Made by a program: the position numbers and the translations under genes. A DNA stretch of 45,522 nucleotides, taken from positions 1-45,522 of the forward strand of contig NZ_LZRD01000041.1 in the NCBI RefSeq assembly GCF_001687325.1, written 5' to 3'. The DNA is from Streptomyces sp. PTY087I2. Its GTDB lineage: Bacteria; Actinomycetota; Actinomycetes; Streptomycetales; Streptomycetaceae. Below are positions 8,958 through 17,788 of this stretch, piece by piece; position 1 is the stretch's first letter; the number at the start of each line of letters is the position of its first letter. The notes under the pieces are model-generated. The model made no database searches, was not told the DNA's origin, and saw nothing but the letters and a program-made list of their open reading frames with translations.

Positions 8958-11404
8958 CGATCTCCGGGCTGCGGCTGACGGCGAAGCCCCCGCTGACCCT
9001 CGACGACTACGCCGAGCTGGCACGCACCGCGGTGGACCCGGACGTCTGGGACTTCATCCAGGGCGGGGCCGGCGAGGAGCGGACCCTGGCCTCCAACGTC
9101 CAGGCCTTCGACCGGGTGCGGTTGCGTCCCCGGGTCCTGTCCGGGGTCGCCCGCGCCGATGCCTCCACGACGGTGCTCGGCCGTCGCTGGGCGGCGCCGC
9201 TGGGCATCGCGCCGATGGCGTACCACACGCTCGTCCGCCCCGAGGGGGAGCTCGCCACCGTACGGGCGGCGGGCGCGGCGGGCCTGCCGACCGTGGTGAG
9301 CACCTTCGCCGGACGGACTTTCGAAGAACTCGCCCGGGCCGCCTCGTCGCCGCTGTGGCTGCAGGTCTACTGCTTCCGCGACCGGGCCACAACCCGGCGC
9401 CTCATCGAACGGGCGGAGAACGCCGGCTTCGAAGCCCTGGTCCTCACCGTCGACACTCCCCGGCTCGGCCGGCGCCTGCGAGATCTGCGCAACGACTTCC
9501 GGCTGCCGTCGGGCATCGCGCCCGTCAACCTTCCGGACGCCGACTACTCCTCCCCCGCCGACCACGGCCGCGCCGAGATCGATCCCGCGCTGGGCTGGTC
9601 CGTGGTGTCCTGGCTCCGGTCGGTCAGCACCCTGCCGATCCTCCTCAAGGGGATCATGACGGCCGAGGACGCGGAGCGCGCCGTGGCCGCGGGCGTCGAC
9701 GGCGTCGTCGTCTCCAATCACGGGGGCCGGCAGCTGGACGGCGGGCAGGCGACGCTGGAGGCTCTCGGCGAGATCACGTCCTCGGTTGCGGGCCGCTGCC
9801 CGGTGCTCGTGGACGGCGGCGTCCGCCGCGGTACGGATGCCCTGGCCGCCCTCGCCCTGGGCGCCGACGCGGTCCTGCTGGGCCGGCCGGTGCTGCACGG
9901 TCTGGCGGTCGACGGCGAGCGGGGCGTCTCGCAGGTGCTCGACATCCTCGTCGAGGAACTGGCCGACGCGCTGGTGCTCACCGGCACGGCCTCGGTGGTC
10001 GACGCCGGACCCTCGCTCCTGGACGGATCCACCGCTCCTTCCGTCCGGCTCCGGGCCCCGACCCCGGCACCGGCCCCGGTGGCGGAGCCCCGGCGATCCT
10101 CCGGCACCGGCCTGCGGAAGGAGGAGCTGCACCGCAGCGTCTCCGCCCCGGTGCTGGACACGATGAACTTCCTCAACGAGATCACCGGGCGCTTCCCCGA
10201 CGCGGTCTCCTTCGCCCCGGGGCGCCCGTACGAGGGGTTCTTCGAGACCGAGGACGTCTTCACACACATCCGCCGCTATCTGGACCACTTGCGGGAGAGC
10301 GGGGTCAGCGACGACGGCATCCGTACCGCCATCTATCAGTACGGCCCCACCGCCGGTCTGATCCGTGACCTGATCGCCGACTCCCTCCGCAAGGACGAGG
10401 GGATCGACGTCCCGCCCGCATCGATCGTGGTCACGGTCGGAGCCCAGGAGGCCATGCTGCTCTCCCTGCGCGCGCTGTTCGCGCGACCGCGGGACGTGCT
10501 GCTGGTCGCGAGCCCCTGCTATGTGGGGATCACGGGTGCCGCCGAACTGCTCGACATCCCGCTGCGGGAGGTCGCGGAGCGGGAGGACGGGCTGTCGATC
10601 GCCGATGTGGAGGCGGCGGTCCGGGAGGAACTGGCCGAGGGACGTCGGCCGCGGGCCTTCTACGTGGTGCCCGACCACTCGAACCCGTCGGGGAGCACCC
10701 TGTCCGCGCAGCGCCGTACCGAGCTGCTGGAACTCGCCGCGCGGTACGACCTGATCATCCTGGAGGACAGTCCGTACCGGCTGGTCAGTGACGGCGAGCA
10801 GCTGCCGACGCTCAAATCGCTGGACCGCGGGCAGCACGTCGTGCATCTCGGCTCCTACTCCAAGACGGTCTTCCCGGGCGCGCGCATCGGCTTCGTGATC
10901 GCGGACCAGCAGGTGCGCGACGATTCCGGCGCCACCGGCCTGCTCGCGGACGAACTGGCCAAGATCAAGAGCATGGTGACGGTGAACACCCCGCCGCTGA
11001 GCCAGGCTGCGCTCGCCGGCATGCTGCTGGCGTCCGACGGCCGGATCTCGGAGCTGAACACCGGCCCCGCCGCACACTACGGTGACGCACTGCGGGTCAC
11101 TCTCAAGCAGCTCGAACGCCGCTTCCCCGGGGCCGGCCGGGACGCGTCGGGGGTGAGCTGGAACGAGCCCAGCGGCGGATTCTTCCTCACCGTCCGCGTC
11201 CCGTTCGTCGTGGACAACGCGGCGCTGCTGCGATCCGCCCGCGAGTTCGGCGTGATCTGGACGCCCATGGCGTACTTCTATCCGCATGGTGGTGGCGACC
11301 ATGCCATCCGGCTCTCCTTCAGCTACCTCTCGCACAGCGAGATCGAGGAGGGAATCGCGCGGCTGGCGCGCTTCATCGAATCGGAGACGAGGCGCGGGAG
11401 ATGA
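8954..11404 (+). CDS. Fused 4-hydroxymandelate oxidase and Hpg aminotransferase
   Basis: 816-aa bifunctional protein starting at a GTG that overlaps the hmaS stop. Residues 1 to about 350 are an FMN-dependent alpha-hydroxyacid oxidase (Hmo): WDFIQGGAGEE near the start, the active-site NHGGRQLDGG and the FMN phosphate region DGGVRRGTDALAALALGAD. A Pro/Ala-rich linker follows (APTPAPAPVAEP). From about residue 385 it is a fold-type I PLP aminotransferase (HpgT), with the lysine motif SYSKTVFPGARIG. Together they turn 4-hydroxymandelate into 4-hydroxyphenylglyoxylate and then into Hpg, usually with tyrosine as amino donor, which regenerates 4-hydroxyphenylpyruvate. In many clusters these are two genes; here they are one uninterrupted frame. 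From memory, similar fusions occur in ramoplanin/enduracidin-type clusters. Confidence 0.93.
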   Translation: MTISGLRLTAKPPLTLDDYAELARTAVDPDVWDFIQGGAGEERTLASNVQAFDRVRLRPRVLSGVARADASTTVLGRRWAAPLGIAPMAYHTLVRPEGELATVRAAGAAGLPTVVSTFAGRTFEELARAASSPLWLQVYCFRDRATTRRLIERAENAGFEALVLTVDTPRLGRRLRDLRNDFRLPSGIAPVNLPDADYSSPADHGRAEIDPALGWSVVSWLRSVSTLPILLKGIMTAEDAERAVAAGVDGVVVSNHGGRQLDGGQATLEALGEITSSVAGRCPVLVDGGVRRGTDALAALALGADAVLLGRPVLHGLAVDGERGVSQVLDILVEELADALVLTGTASVVDAGPSLLDGSTAPSVRLRAPTPAPAPVAEPRRSSGTGLRKEELHRSVSAPVLDTMNFLNEITGRFPDAVSFAPGRPYEGFFETEDVFTHIRRYLDHLRESGVSDDGIRTAIYQYGPTAGLIRDLIADSLRKDEGIDVPPASIVVTVGAQEAMLLSLRALFARPRDVLLVASPCYVGITGAAELLDIPLREVAEREDGLSIADVEAAVREELAEGRRPRAFYVVPDHSNPSGSTLSAQRRTELLELAARYDLIILEDSPYRLVSDGEQLPTLKSLDRGQHVVHLGSYSKTVFPGARIGFVIADQQVRDDSGATGLLADELAKIKSMVTVNTPPLSQAALAGMLLASDGRISELNTGPAAHYGDALRVTLKQLERRFPGAGRDASGVSWNEPSGGFFLTVRVPFVVDNAALLRSAREFGVIWTPMAYFYPHGGGDHAIRLSFSYLSHSEIEEGIARLARFIESETRRGR

Positions 11405-12513
11405 GGACCGCCAAGGTCATCGGAACCGGACTGATCGGGACGTCCATCGCCCTCGCTCTGACCCGACGCGGCGTGAAGGTCCACCTGGACGACGAGGACA
11501 CCACCGCGGCCAGAACCGCCGAGGCGATGGGAGCGGGGACTCTCGAAGAGCCCCGTGAGCCGGTGGACCTCGCTGTGCTCTCGGTGCCGCCCACCCAGGT
11601 CGCCTCGCTCCTGACGCGCGTCCAGCGCGCCGGACTGGCCCATGCCTACACCGATATCGCCAGCGTCAAGGGGCTGCCGCGCGACGAAATCCTCGCCGCC
11701 GGAGCGGATCCGGTCACCTACGTCGGCGGCCATCCCCTGGCGAGCGAGGGACGGCCCAGCCCGCTGGCCGCGAGACCCGACCTGTTCGAAGGCCGCTGGT
11801 GGGTGCTCACCCCATCGGAGGTCTCCGACCGGAGCGTGCTCAACCGGGTCCTGGAACTCGTCGCCCTGTGCGAAGGGGTGCCGGTCATCATGGACACCGA
11901 GCGGCACGACCTCGCGGTCGCCCTCACGACGCACGCCCCGCACCTGATCGCCACGCTCATGGCGGCCCGGCTGGTGGACGTACCGGACAACAGCGTCCGG
12001 CTCTCCGGCCACGGACTCCGGCATGTGACTCGGGTCGCCGCGGGCGACCCGGAGTTCTGGCGGGACGTGCTGGAAGCCAACGCCGATGCCGTGGCGGATG
12101 TCCTGGACGCGTACGCGGCCGATCTCGGCGAGGCGGTGGGTGCGCTGCGCGGGCTGCGCAGCACGGACCGTGAGATGCGCGACCGTGCCGCGGCCGGCCT
12201 GGACGACCTCCTCAAACGCGGCAACGAGGGTCAGGCCCGGGTGGCGCACTGGCCGGGTGCACCGCCGAGAGGTCTGGTGTCGGTGCCGGTGATCATGCCG
12301 GACCGGCCCGGTGCGCTGGCCCGGCTGTTCAGCGCCGTCGGAAAGGCAGGCGTCAACATCGAGGACGTGCGCATCGATCACGCGCCGGAGCAGCCGCGCG
12401 GGCTGATCGAGATCTTCGTCGACCAGCAGGCCGCCCCCGGTCTTTCCCGGCTCCTGAGCGTGGAGGGGTGGGCCATGCCGGATACAGATGTTCTGGTCAC
12501 CGACCGCCGCTGA
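11401..12513 (+). CDS. Prephenate dehydrogenase with ACT domain
   Basis: 370-aa TyrA-family enzyme that oxidises and decarboxylates prephenate to 4-hydroxyphenylpyruvate, the substrate of HmaS. The N-terminal Rossmann motif VIGTGLIGTSIALAL binds NAD(P). The helical catalytic part contains GGHPLAS and DTERHDLAVALTTHAPH. About residues 295-370 form an ACT domain (PVIMPDRPGALARLFSAVG), normally the site of tyrosine feedback. The ATG overlaps the preceding TGA, so it is translationally coupled to the fused Hpg gene. This dedicated copy should raise arylpyruvate supply for Hpg, and possibly for the arylpyruvate-using A-T-TE protein at 37905 (inference). Confidence 0.92.
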   Translation: MRTAKVIGTGLIGTSIALALTRRGVKVHLDDEDTTAARTAEAMGAGTLEEPREPVDLAVLSVPPTQVASLLTRVQRAGLAHAYTDIASVKGLPRDEILAAGADPVTYVGGHPLASEGRPSPLAARPDLFEGRWWVLTPSEVSDRSVLNRVLELVALCEGVPVIMDTERHDLAVALTTHAPHLIATLMAARLVDVPDNSVRLSGHGLRHVTRVAAGDPEFWRDVLEANADAVADVLDAYAADLGEAVGALRGLRSTDREMRDRAAAGLDDLLKRGNEGQARVAHWPGAPPRGLVSVPVIMPDRPGALARLFSAVGKAGVNIEDVRIDHAPEQPRGLIEIFVDQQAAPGLSRLLSVEGWAMPDTDVLVTDRR

Positions 12514-12530
12514 GCCGAACGGTATTCACA

Positions 12531-12559
12531 TGGCAGCTTGCTGCACCTTCTCTTGAGCC
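12531..12559 (+). promoter_or_regulatory. SARP-type triple heptamer element, KS operon promoter
   Basis: Heptamers TGGCAGC, TGCACCT and TTGAGCC with spacers TTGC and TCTC; it matches the element at 7732 nearly base for base in the first 13 positions and in TTGAG. TTGAGC (12553-12558) then 17 bases to CAGGGT (12576-12581) reads as a promoter. It lies in the 183-base gap before the first ketosynthase and points to it. Confidence 0.7.
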
Positions 12560-12696
12560 GGTTCCCCACCACAGCCAGGGTTTAGGCGCAGGTTCGGAAC
12601 CGATCAATCTCACCCCACTGACCAATCCGCCTGCAATCCGGGGGTGGCCCTGTGCCGGAATTCCTCCCATCGAGGCGATCAGACCGAAGGACAGGT

Positions 12697-13947
12697 ATGT
12701 CTCCAGCGCTTCCCGGTAATACGCCGGCACGGCACCGCGTGGTGCTCACCGGATTCGGCGTGGTGTCCAGTATCGGTATCGGTGCCGTCGAATTCACGGA
12801 GAGTCTCAAGGCAGGGCGCAGCGGGGCGAAGCCGATCTCGATTTTCGATGTCGAAGGTTTCGCCCACAGCAACGGGTGCGAAGTCGCGTCGTTCGACCCC
12901 GGGCAGTGGATCACCAACACCCCCTTGCAGAGCCTCGGCCGCGCCAGCCGCTTCGCGGTGGGCGCGGCCCGGATGGCGCTGCAGGACGCCGGCCTCGATC
13001 CCGCCGCACTCACCGACCGCCGCGGACTGATCTCGGTGGGCACGACCGACGGCGAATCGTACGAACTCGATCAGCTCGTGGAGGTCGAACTCGCCGACGG
13101 GCCGGAGCAGATGGACCCGGAAGTCGTCCGCAGGGTCTCCCCGGTCCGGCTCTCGACAGCCATCGCCCAGGAGCTGGAACTCACCAACGTCGAGGCCCAG
13201 ACCATCGCGACGGCCTGTTCCGCGGGCAACTACGCCATCGGGTACGGGTTCGACGCGGTGAGCTCCGGCGAGGTGGAGTTCGCTCTGTGCGGCGGCGCCG
13301 ACGCCATGTGCCGCAAGACCTTCACCGGCTTCTACCGCCTCGGCACCATCGCCCCCGAGTGCTGCCAGCCCTTCGACGTCGACCGCAAGGGCATCCTCAC
13401 CGGCGAGGGCGCCGGCGTCCTGGTCCTGGAAACCCTGGAATCCGCCCTCACCCGCGGCGCCACGATCTACGCCGAGGTGCTCGGCTACGGCCTGAACTGC
13501 GACGCGTACCACCAGGTCGCGCCCAACGGCGACAGTGTGGCCGCCTGCATGAGCATCGCCCTGGAGAACGCCGGGGTGAAACCGGAGGAGGTCGATCTGA
13601 TCTCGGCCCATGGCACCGGCACCAAGGCCAACGACATCACCGAGGCCCGGGCCATCCGCGGCGTGTTCGGATCCGCGCCGCCGCGCACGATCTCGCTGAA
13701 GTCGATGCTCGGCCACACCATGGGAGCCGCGAGCGCGCTCGGCGCCATCGCCAGCGGTCTCGCCATCACCCACGGCTTCGTCCCGCCGACCATCAACCAC
13801 ACCGAGACGGATCCGGAGTGCGAGATCGACTGCGTGCCCAACCACGCCGTCGAAGCGGACCTGCGCATCGTGCAGAACAACGGCCTGGCGTTCGGCGGCA
13901 ACAACGCCATTGTCATCCTCGGCAAGTACGAGGAGACCGCCGCATGA
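12697..13947 (+). CDS. Beta-ketoacyl synthase, type II PKS, catalytically complete
   Basis: 416-aa FabF-like ketosynthase. All three catalytic residues are visible: Cys174 in TACSAGNYA, His in SAHGTGTKANDITEA and His in SLKSMLGHTMGAAS, with the late GGNNA loop. It extends an ACP-bound chain by decarboxylative condensation with malonyl-ACP. The chosen ATG has GAAGGACAGG upstream; a farther in-frame start at 12652 lacks support. It is the first gene of a tightly overlapping operon of KS-like, hydrolase, hotdog and P450 genes, which marks it as part of a highly reducing type II PKS rather than primary fatty acid synthesis. Its partner within the set (itself, KS2, or one of the dead KS proteins) cannot be told by eye. 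Confidence 0.9.
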   Translation: MSPALPGNTPARHRVVLTGFGVVSSIGIGAVEFTESLKAGRSGAKPISIFDVEGFAHSNGCEVASFDPGQWITNTPLQSLGRASRFAVGAARMALQDAGLDPAALTDRRGLISVGTTDGESYELDQLVEVELADGPEQMDPEVVRRVSPVRLSTAIAQELELTNVEAQTIATACSAGNYAIGYGFDAVSSGEVEFALCGGADAMCRKTFTGFYRLGTIAPECCQPFDVDRKGILTGEGAGVLVLETLESALTRGATIYAEVLGYGLNCDAYHQVAPNGDSVAACMSIALENAGVKPEEVDLISAHGTGTKANDITEARAIRGVFGSAPPRTISLKSMLGHTMGAASALGAIASGLAITHGFVPPTINHTETDPECEIDCVPNHAVEADLRIVQNNGLAFGGNNAIVILGKYEETAA

Positions 13948-15071
13948 GCTTCCCCATCACCGGGCTGGGCGCGGTGGCCAGTATCGGCCGGACGCCGGAA
14001 GAGATCTTCGACGGCCTGTGCGAGGGCCGCACCGGACTCGGTCCCCTGCGCGCCTTCGACCGGCAGCGGTTCAACGCCCAGCAGCTCTTCGAGATCGACG
14101 ACAGGGTCGCCGGGGAGGACGAGCCGGGCCGCGCGTCGCGCTTCCTCGTCGAGGCCGTCAGGCAGGCCGCCGACGCCGCCGGTCTCGGCGAAGATCTGAG
14201 CGGCGTTCCGGTGCTGGTGGGCACCGGGCTGCGCGAACACCGTTCGCTGGAGCTGTGGTGGCGCGACGGCGTGCCCTTCGACGCCGCCGGGCTGGACTTC
14301 GGTCCCGCGCTGCGGGAGCGGTTCGGGACCGTGGACAGCCACACGTTCGCCAACGCCTGCTCGGCCTCGCTGTACGCGCTGGCCCTCGGCTGGGACCTGC
14401 TGGAGCAGGGCGAGGCGGACACGGTCGTCGTGGCCGGCTGCGACACGGTGACCGAGTCCATGTTCGGCCAGGCCGACCGGGTGCAGTTCGACCCGCCGCC
14501 CTCGGTGCGCCCGTTCGACCGCGAGCGTCAGGGCACCATCCTCGGTGAGGGGGCTGCCGCCATCGTGCTGAGCCGCACCCCGGCACCGGGGCGCCCGGCA
14601 CGCGGCTGGCTGCGGTCGGTGGCCGTCAACTGCGACGCCCGCCACCCCACCGCACCGGACCGGGAGGGCATCACGGCATCGGTCCGGCAGGCCCACGCGG
14701 CGGCCGGTGCGACCCCGCAGGAGATCGACCTGGTGCTGATGCACGGCACCGGAACCCCCGTCAACGACCTCATGGAGGCCGAGGTGACCGCCGAGGTCTT
14801 CGGCGCCGCCCGGCCCGCCTTGACCGGTATCAAGGCGGGGACCGGTCACACCTCCGGCTCGGCCGGGCTGATGAGCCTGCTGGTGGCCGCACAGAGCATC
14901 ACGAGCGGCCGGATCCCGCCGGTCGGCGGGCTGAGTGAGCCGCTGCCGGAGGCGAGGGAACTGCACCTGGTCCGTGGCACTCAGCTTCACCGGCCCGTGG
15001 AGGTCGCCCAGGTGAACGGTTTCGGGTTCGGCGGGGTCAACGCCGTGGCGATCGTGGCAGGTGCGGCATGA
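13944..15071 (+). CDS. Second beta-ketoacyl synthase, catalytically complete
   Basis: 375-aa KS. It is shorter than the first and diverged, but keeps Cys139 (NACSASLYAL), His in MHGTGTPVNDLMEAE and His in GIKAGTGHTSGSAG, plus NGFGFGGVNA near the end. It overlaps the previous gene by ATGA. A classical chain-length factor would have lost the Cys, so this is probably a second active condensing enzyme, comparable to the two active KS types in aryl polyene systems (family comparison from memory). It could initiate chains or pair with the Cys-less protein encoded next, to which it is translationally coupled. Confidence 0.88.
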   Translation: MSFPITGLGAVASIGRTPEEIFDGLCEGRTGLGPLRAFDRQRFNAQQLFEIDDRVAGEDEPGRASRFLVEAVRQAADAAGLGEDLSGVPVLVGTGLREHRSLELWWRDGVPFDAAGLDFGPALRERFGTVDSHTFANACSASLYALALGWDLLEQGEADTVVVAGCDTVTESMFGQADRVQFDPPPSVRPFDRERQGTILGEGAAAIVLSRTPAPGRPARGWLRSVAVNCDARHPTAPDREGITASVRQAHAAAGATPQEIDLVLMHGTGTPVNDLMEAEVTAEVFGAARPALTGIKAGTGHTSGSAGLMSLLVAAQSITSGRIPPVGGLSEPLPEARELHLVRGTQLHRPVEVAQVNGFGFGGVNAVAIVAGAA

Positions 15072-15973
15072 GTGCGGCGATCACCGGCGTCGGCGTGGCA
15101 CTGCCCGGCGTCACGGCTCCCGAGGGGCTGCTCGCACCGCCCGTCCCCGGTGCGGCCCGGGTCGACCCGGCCGCGCTGATCGGCAAGAAGGGGTTGCGCT
15201 ACAAGGACCGGGCCACTCAGCTCGGCCTGTGCCTGAGCGTGTCCGCGTTGACCGATGCCGGGCTGCTGGACGCCACCGGGCGGCCCACCGCTCCGGGTGA
15301 GCGGGTCGGGGTGGTCGTGAGCACCAACCTGGGCAACGCCGACACGGTCTGCCGGGCGGTCGAGACCATCGCCAAGGAGGGCACCCGGGGGCTTAGTCCG
15401 ATGGACACCCCGAACGCGTCCAGCAACATCACCGCCTCCGAGATCGCCATCCGCTTCGACCTGCGGGGACCGAACCTGACGGTGTGCAACGGCGTCACCT
15501 CCGGTCTGGACGCCGTTCGCTGGGCCGCTCTGACCGTACGTTCGGGCCGCGCCGACCACATGCTGGTGGTGGGCGTGGAGCCGGACAACGAGGTGACCCG
15601 GGCGCTCATGGGCGGCCCGGTCGTGGACGGCGGCGCGGGGCTCGTGGTGAGCCGTGCGGCCGGGAGCCGGGCCCACGCCCTGATCGGCCCGCAGGTCCGC
15701 ACCGCCGGGCTCGCCGCGTGCGCGGAGGGCCTGGCTGCGGCGGCCCCGGGCGGCGGAGTCTGGCTGACCGACGATCCGGCCCCGGTCCCCCCGGGCGCGG
15801 CCCGTCTCGATCTGCGGGGCTGGGGCGAGGCCTCCGGCGCGCTGGGCGTCCTCCAGTGCGCCGCAGCATCCGCATGGCTGGCACAGGACGGTACCGAGCC
15901 GGCGTACGCGCTGCTCGGCGGCGCCGACGTGCCCTCCGCCGGGCTCGTCCTCCTGCCGGGCGGCCACTCCTGA
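15068..15973 (+). CDS. Truncated KS-like protein without catalytic Cys (CLF-like)
   Basis: 301-aa thiolase-fold protein, about 100 aa shorter than a standard KS. The segment GPNLTVCNGVTSGLDAV aligns with the KS nucleophile loop, but the nucleophile position holds Val143; the nearby Cys140 is three residues too early. The HGTGT and GHT histidine motifs are absent. It therefore cannot condense chains by itself and most likely acts as the non-catalytic half of a heterodimer, like a chain-length factor. It overlaps both neighbours (ATGA before, TGATG after), so it is co-translated with the active KS at 13944, its most likely partner. Confidence 0.8.
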   Translation: MSAAITGVGVALPGVTAPEGLLAPPVPGAARVDPAALIGKKGLRYKDRATQLGLCLSVSALTDAGLLDATGRPTAPGERVGVVVSTNLGNADTVCRAVETIAKEGTRGLSPMDTPNASSNITASEIAIRFDLRGPNLTVCNGVTSGLDAVRWAALTVRSGRADHMLVVGVEPDNEVTRALMGGPVVDGGAGLVVSRAAGSRAHALIGPQVRTAGLAACAEGLAAAAPGGGVWLTDDPAPVPPGAARLDLRGWGEASGALGVLQCAAASAWLAQDGTEPAYALLGGADVPSAGLVLLPGGHS

Positions 15974-16734
15974 TGAAGCAGATCCTGCTGCTGCACGGGC
16001 TGGGCAACAACGGCGCGATCTGGTCCCGCCTCCAGGACCACTGGCGCGACGACGTAAGGGTGCACGCCCCGGACCTGCCCTGGCGCAGCGATGGCATCGA
16101 CGCGTGGCGTTACGAGACCGACTCGGCGAGCCGTGTCGAGGAGGTCATCTCCGCCGTGCCCGGCGGCCCCGATCTGGTGGTCGCCCACTCGTTCACGGTG
16201 CTGCCCCTCCTGGAGCTGCTGGGCCGCAGGGCGCTGAGCGGCGAGCCGGCCGGCCTCTCGGGCATCGTCCTGGTCACGCCGTTCTACCGGCGGGATCCGG
16301 ACGACTTCCACTGGAACATGATCGCTCCGCTGCTGGCCAACTTCCCCGAGACCATGTCGGAGGGCATCCGCCTGCAGTCGGGCGACCGGCCCATCGACCC
16401 GGATCTCCGCGCCGACATGGCGCGCAGGCTCTGCGAGTGGATCGGCCCCTACGGCTGGCTGCGCTTCTTCGACGCCTACCTCAACTCGCCCCGGCTGCGC
16501 CCGGATCTGATCACCGTGCCCGGTCTGGTGATCGGTGCCGAGGGTGATGCCACCGCTCCCGTCGGCGAGGCCCGGCTGCTGGCCGCCGACCTGGCCGCGG
16601 GTGAAGCACTCGTCCTGCCCGAGGGCGGCCACTTCCCGATGCTGGAGCATCCCCGCTGGTTCACCGGCTCCGTCCAGGAGTTCCTCGACCGCACCGCGGC
16701 CGGGTACGGGCCCGCGTCACCGACGTACGCATGA
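15973..16734 (+). CDS. Alpha/beta hydrolase, thioesterase-like
   Basis: 253-aa single-domain alpha/beta hydrolase. It starts with LLLHGLGNNGAIW (oxyanion loop), has a nucleophile Ser in AHSFT, which deviates from GxSxG, an acidic residue in GAEGDATAP and a catalytic His in GGHFPMLEHP. The start overlaps the stop of the KS-like gene (TGATG). Being embedded in the PKS operon, it probably releases, edits or transfers the polyene chain on the ACP. An acyl- or aminoacyl-transfer role is also possible, since SyrC/CmaE-type shuttles share this fold, but those use Cys where this protein has Ser. Confidence 0.75.
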   Translation: MKQILLLHGLGNNGAIWSRLQDHWRDDVRVHAPDLPWRSDGIDAWRYETDSASRVEEVISAVPGGPDLVVAHSFTVLPLLELLGRRALSGEPAGLSGIVLVTPFYRRDPDDFHWNMIAPLLANFPETMSEGIRLQSGDRPIDPDLRADMARRLCEWIGPYGWLRFFDAYLNSPRLRPDLITVPGLVIGAEGDATAPVGEARLLAADLAAGEALVLPEGGHFPMLEHPRWFTGSVQEFLDRTAAGYGPASPTYA

Positions 16735-16777
16735 GAACCGAACGATCCGAACCACACCGACATGAATGGAGACAGCG

Positions 16778-17788
16778 ATGAGCCCCGTGCTCGATCCCGC
16801 TGTTGCGGCACTGCTGAACACTCCGAGCGTGGCACGGCTGCGCCCGGTGTTCGAAGGCAACAACATCAGTTTCGCTATCGGCTTCAAGCACATCAACTAC
16901 GTCTCGGAAGCCGCGGTTCTGCATCACTTCCGCGAGGCGGGGCTGTCCGTCGGCTCGATGTACAAGCGCTTCGGTCTGGGTTTCGAGGTCGTGGAGCTGC
17001 GTTCCCGGCTCGGCGCACTGCTCGATGTCGACGACGAGGTGGAGGCAGAGGTCACCCCGGCGACGAAGCAGGGGGCCGGCGAGTTCACCTTCAAGGTGGC
17101 GCAGTTCGTCATGCGTGACGGGGAGCGGATCAAGTGCGCCACGTCCACTGTGCGGGTGCTGCTGCGAATCGATGATCACATCAGCGCCGACGAGCCCTAT
17201 CCTGCCGGTCTCGAGGCGTTCACGGTACGCCGCCTGGGCACCGGGGACCGGATCGAGATCGCCGCGACCCCGCGCCCGTACGGGACTCTCTCCGAGGGCC
17301 GCGGCGTCATCGGCACGGACCCGGTCCTGGACGAGCTGATCGGCGAGGACAACGCGTTCGGCTGGCGCTGGCGCATGCCCTACTTCTACTGCCACTTCAA
17401 CGACCGCGTGCAGATGTCGGGCTTCCTGCGGGTGATGGAAGAGGCCGAGGACCTCTTCCTCGCCTCGCGGGGACTGGCCATCAAGGAGGTGCTCGACACC
17501 CGGAACTGGATTCCCGTCGTCACCCAGTCCGACCTCCGGCTGCTCGACGAGACTCTGATGGAGGAGGAGCTGTACACGGTCTACACCATCGAGAACGTGT
17601 TCAAGAACCTTCTCTACACAGCTCGTATGGACGGATACGTCATCCGGGACGGGCAGCTGGTCCGCACCGTGACGGGCTCCATCACCCACGGCTATCTCAC
17701 CGAGCACGCCCCCAACGAATGGTCGATGGCCACCCTCGACGAGGCGACCGTCGCCGCACTGAGCAGCCCGAAGGCGGTGGACGCATGA
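16778..17788 (+). CDS. Double-hotdog protein, probable dehydratase or thioesterase
   Basis: 336-aa protein with two 4HBT-like hotdog halves: about residues 25-130 (INYVSEAAVLHHFREAGL) and about 195-310 (YCHFNDRVQMSGFLRVMEEA). Each half has the long central helix followed by strands such as DVDDEVEAEVTP and LYTVYTIENVF. The start is the ATG with GGAG six bases upstream; an in-frame ATG twelve bases earlier has no ribosome site. Hotdog proteins dehydrate 3-hydroxyacyl-ACP or hydrolyse thioesters. With no enoyl reductase present, a dehydratase role in polyene formation fits, but I do not see a FabZ-type active-site motif, so thioesterase or isomerase activity remains possible. The stop overlaps the next ATG. 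Confidence 0.7.
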   Translation: MSPVLDPAVAALLNTPSVARLRPVFEGNNISFAIGFKHINYVSEAAVLHHFREAGLSVGSMYKRFGLGFEVVELRSRLGALLDVDDEVEAEVTPATKQGAGEFTFKVAQFVMRDGERIKCATSTVRVLLRIDDHISADEPYPAGLEAFTVRRLGTGDRIEIAATPRPYGTLSEGRGVIGTDPVLDELIGEDNAFGWRWRMPYFYCHFNDRVQMSGFLRVMEEAEDLFLASRGLAIKEVLDTRNWIPVVTQSDLRLLDETLMEEELYTVYTIENVFKNLLYTARMDGYVIRDGQLVRTVTGSITHGYLTEHAPNEWSMATLDEATVAALSSPKAVDA

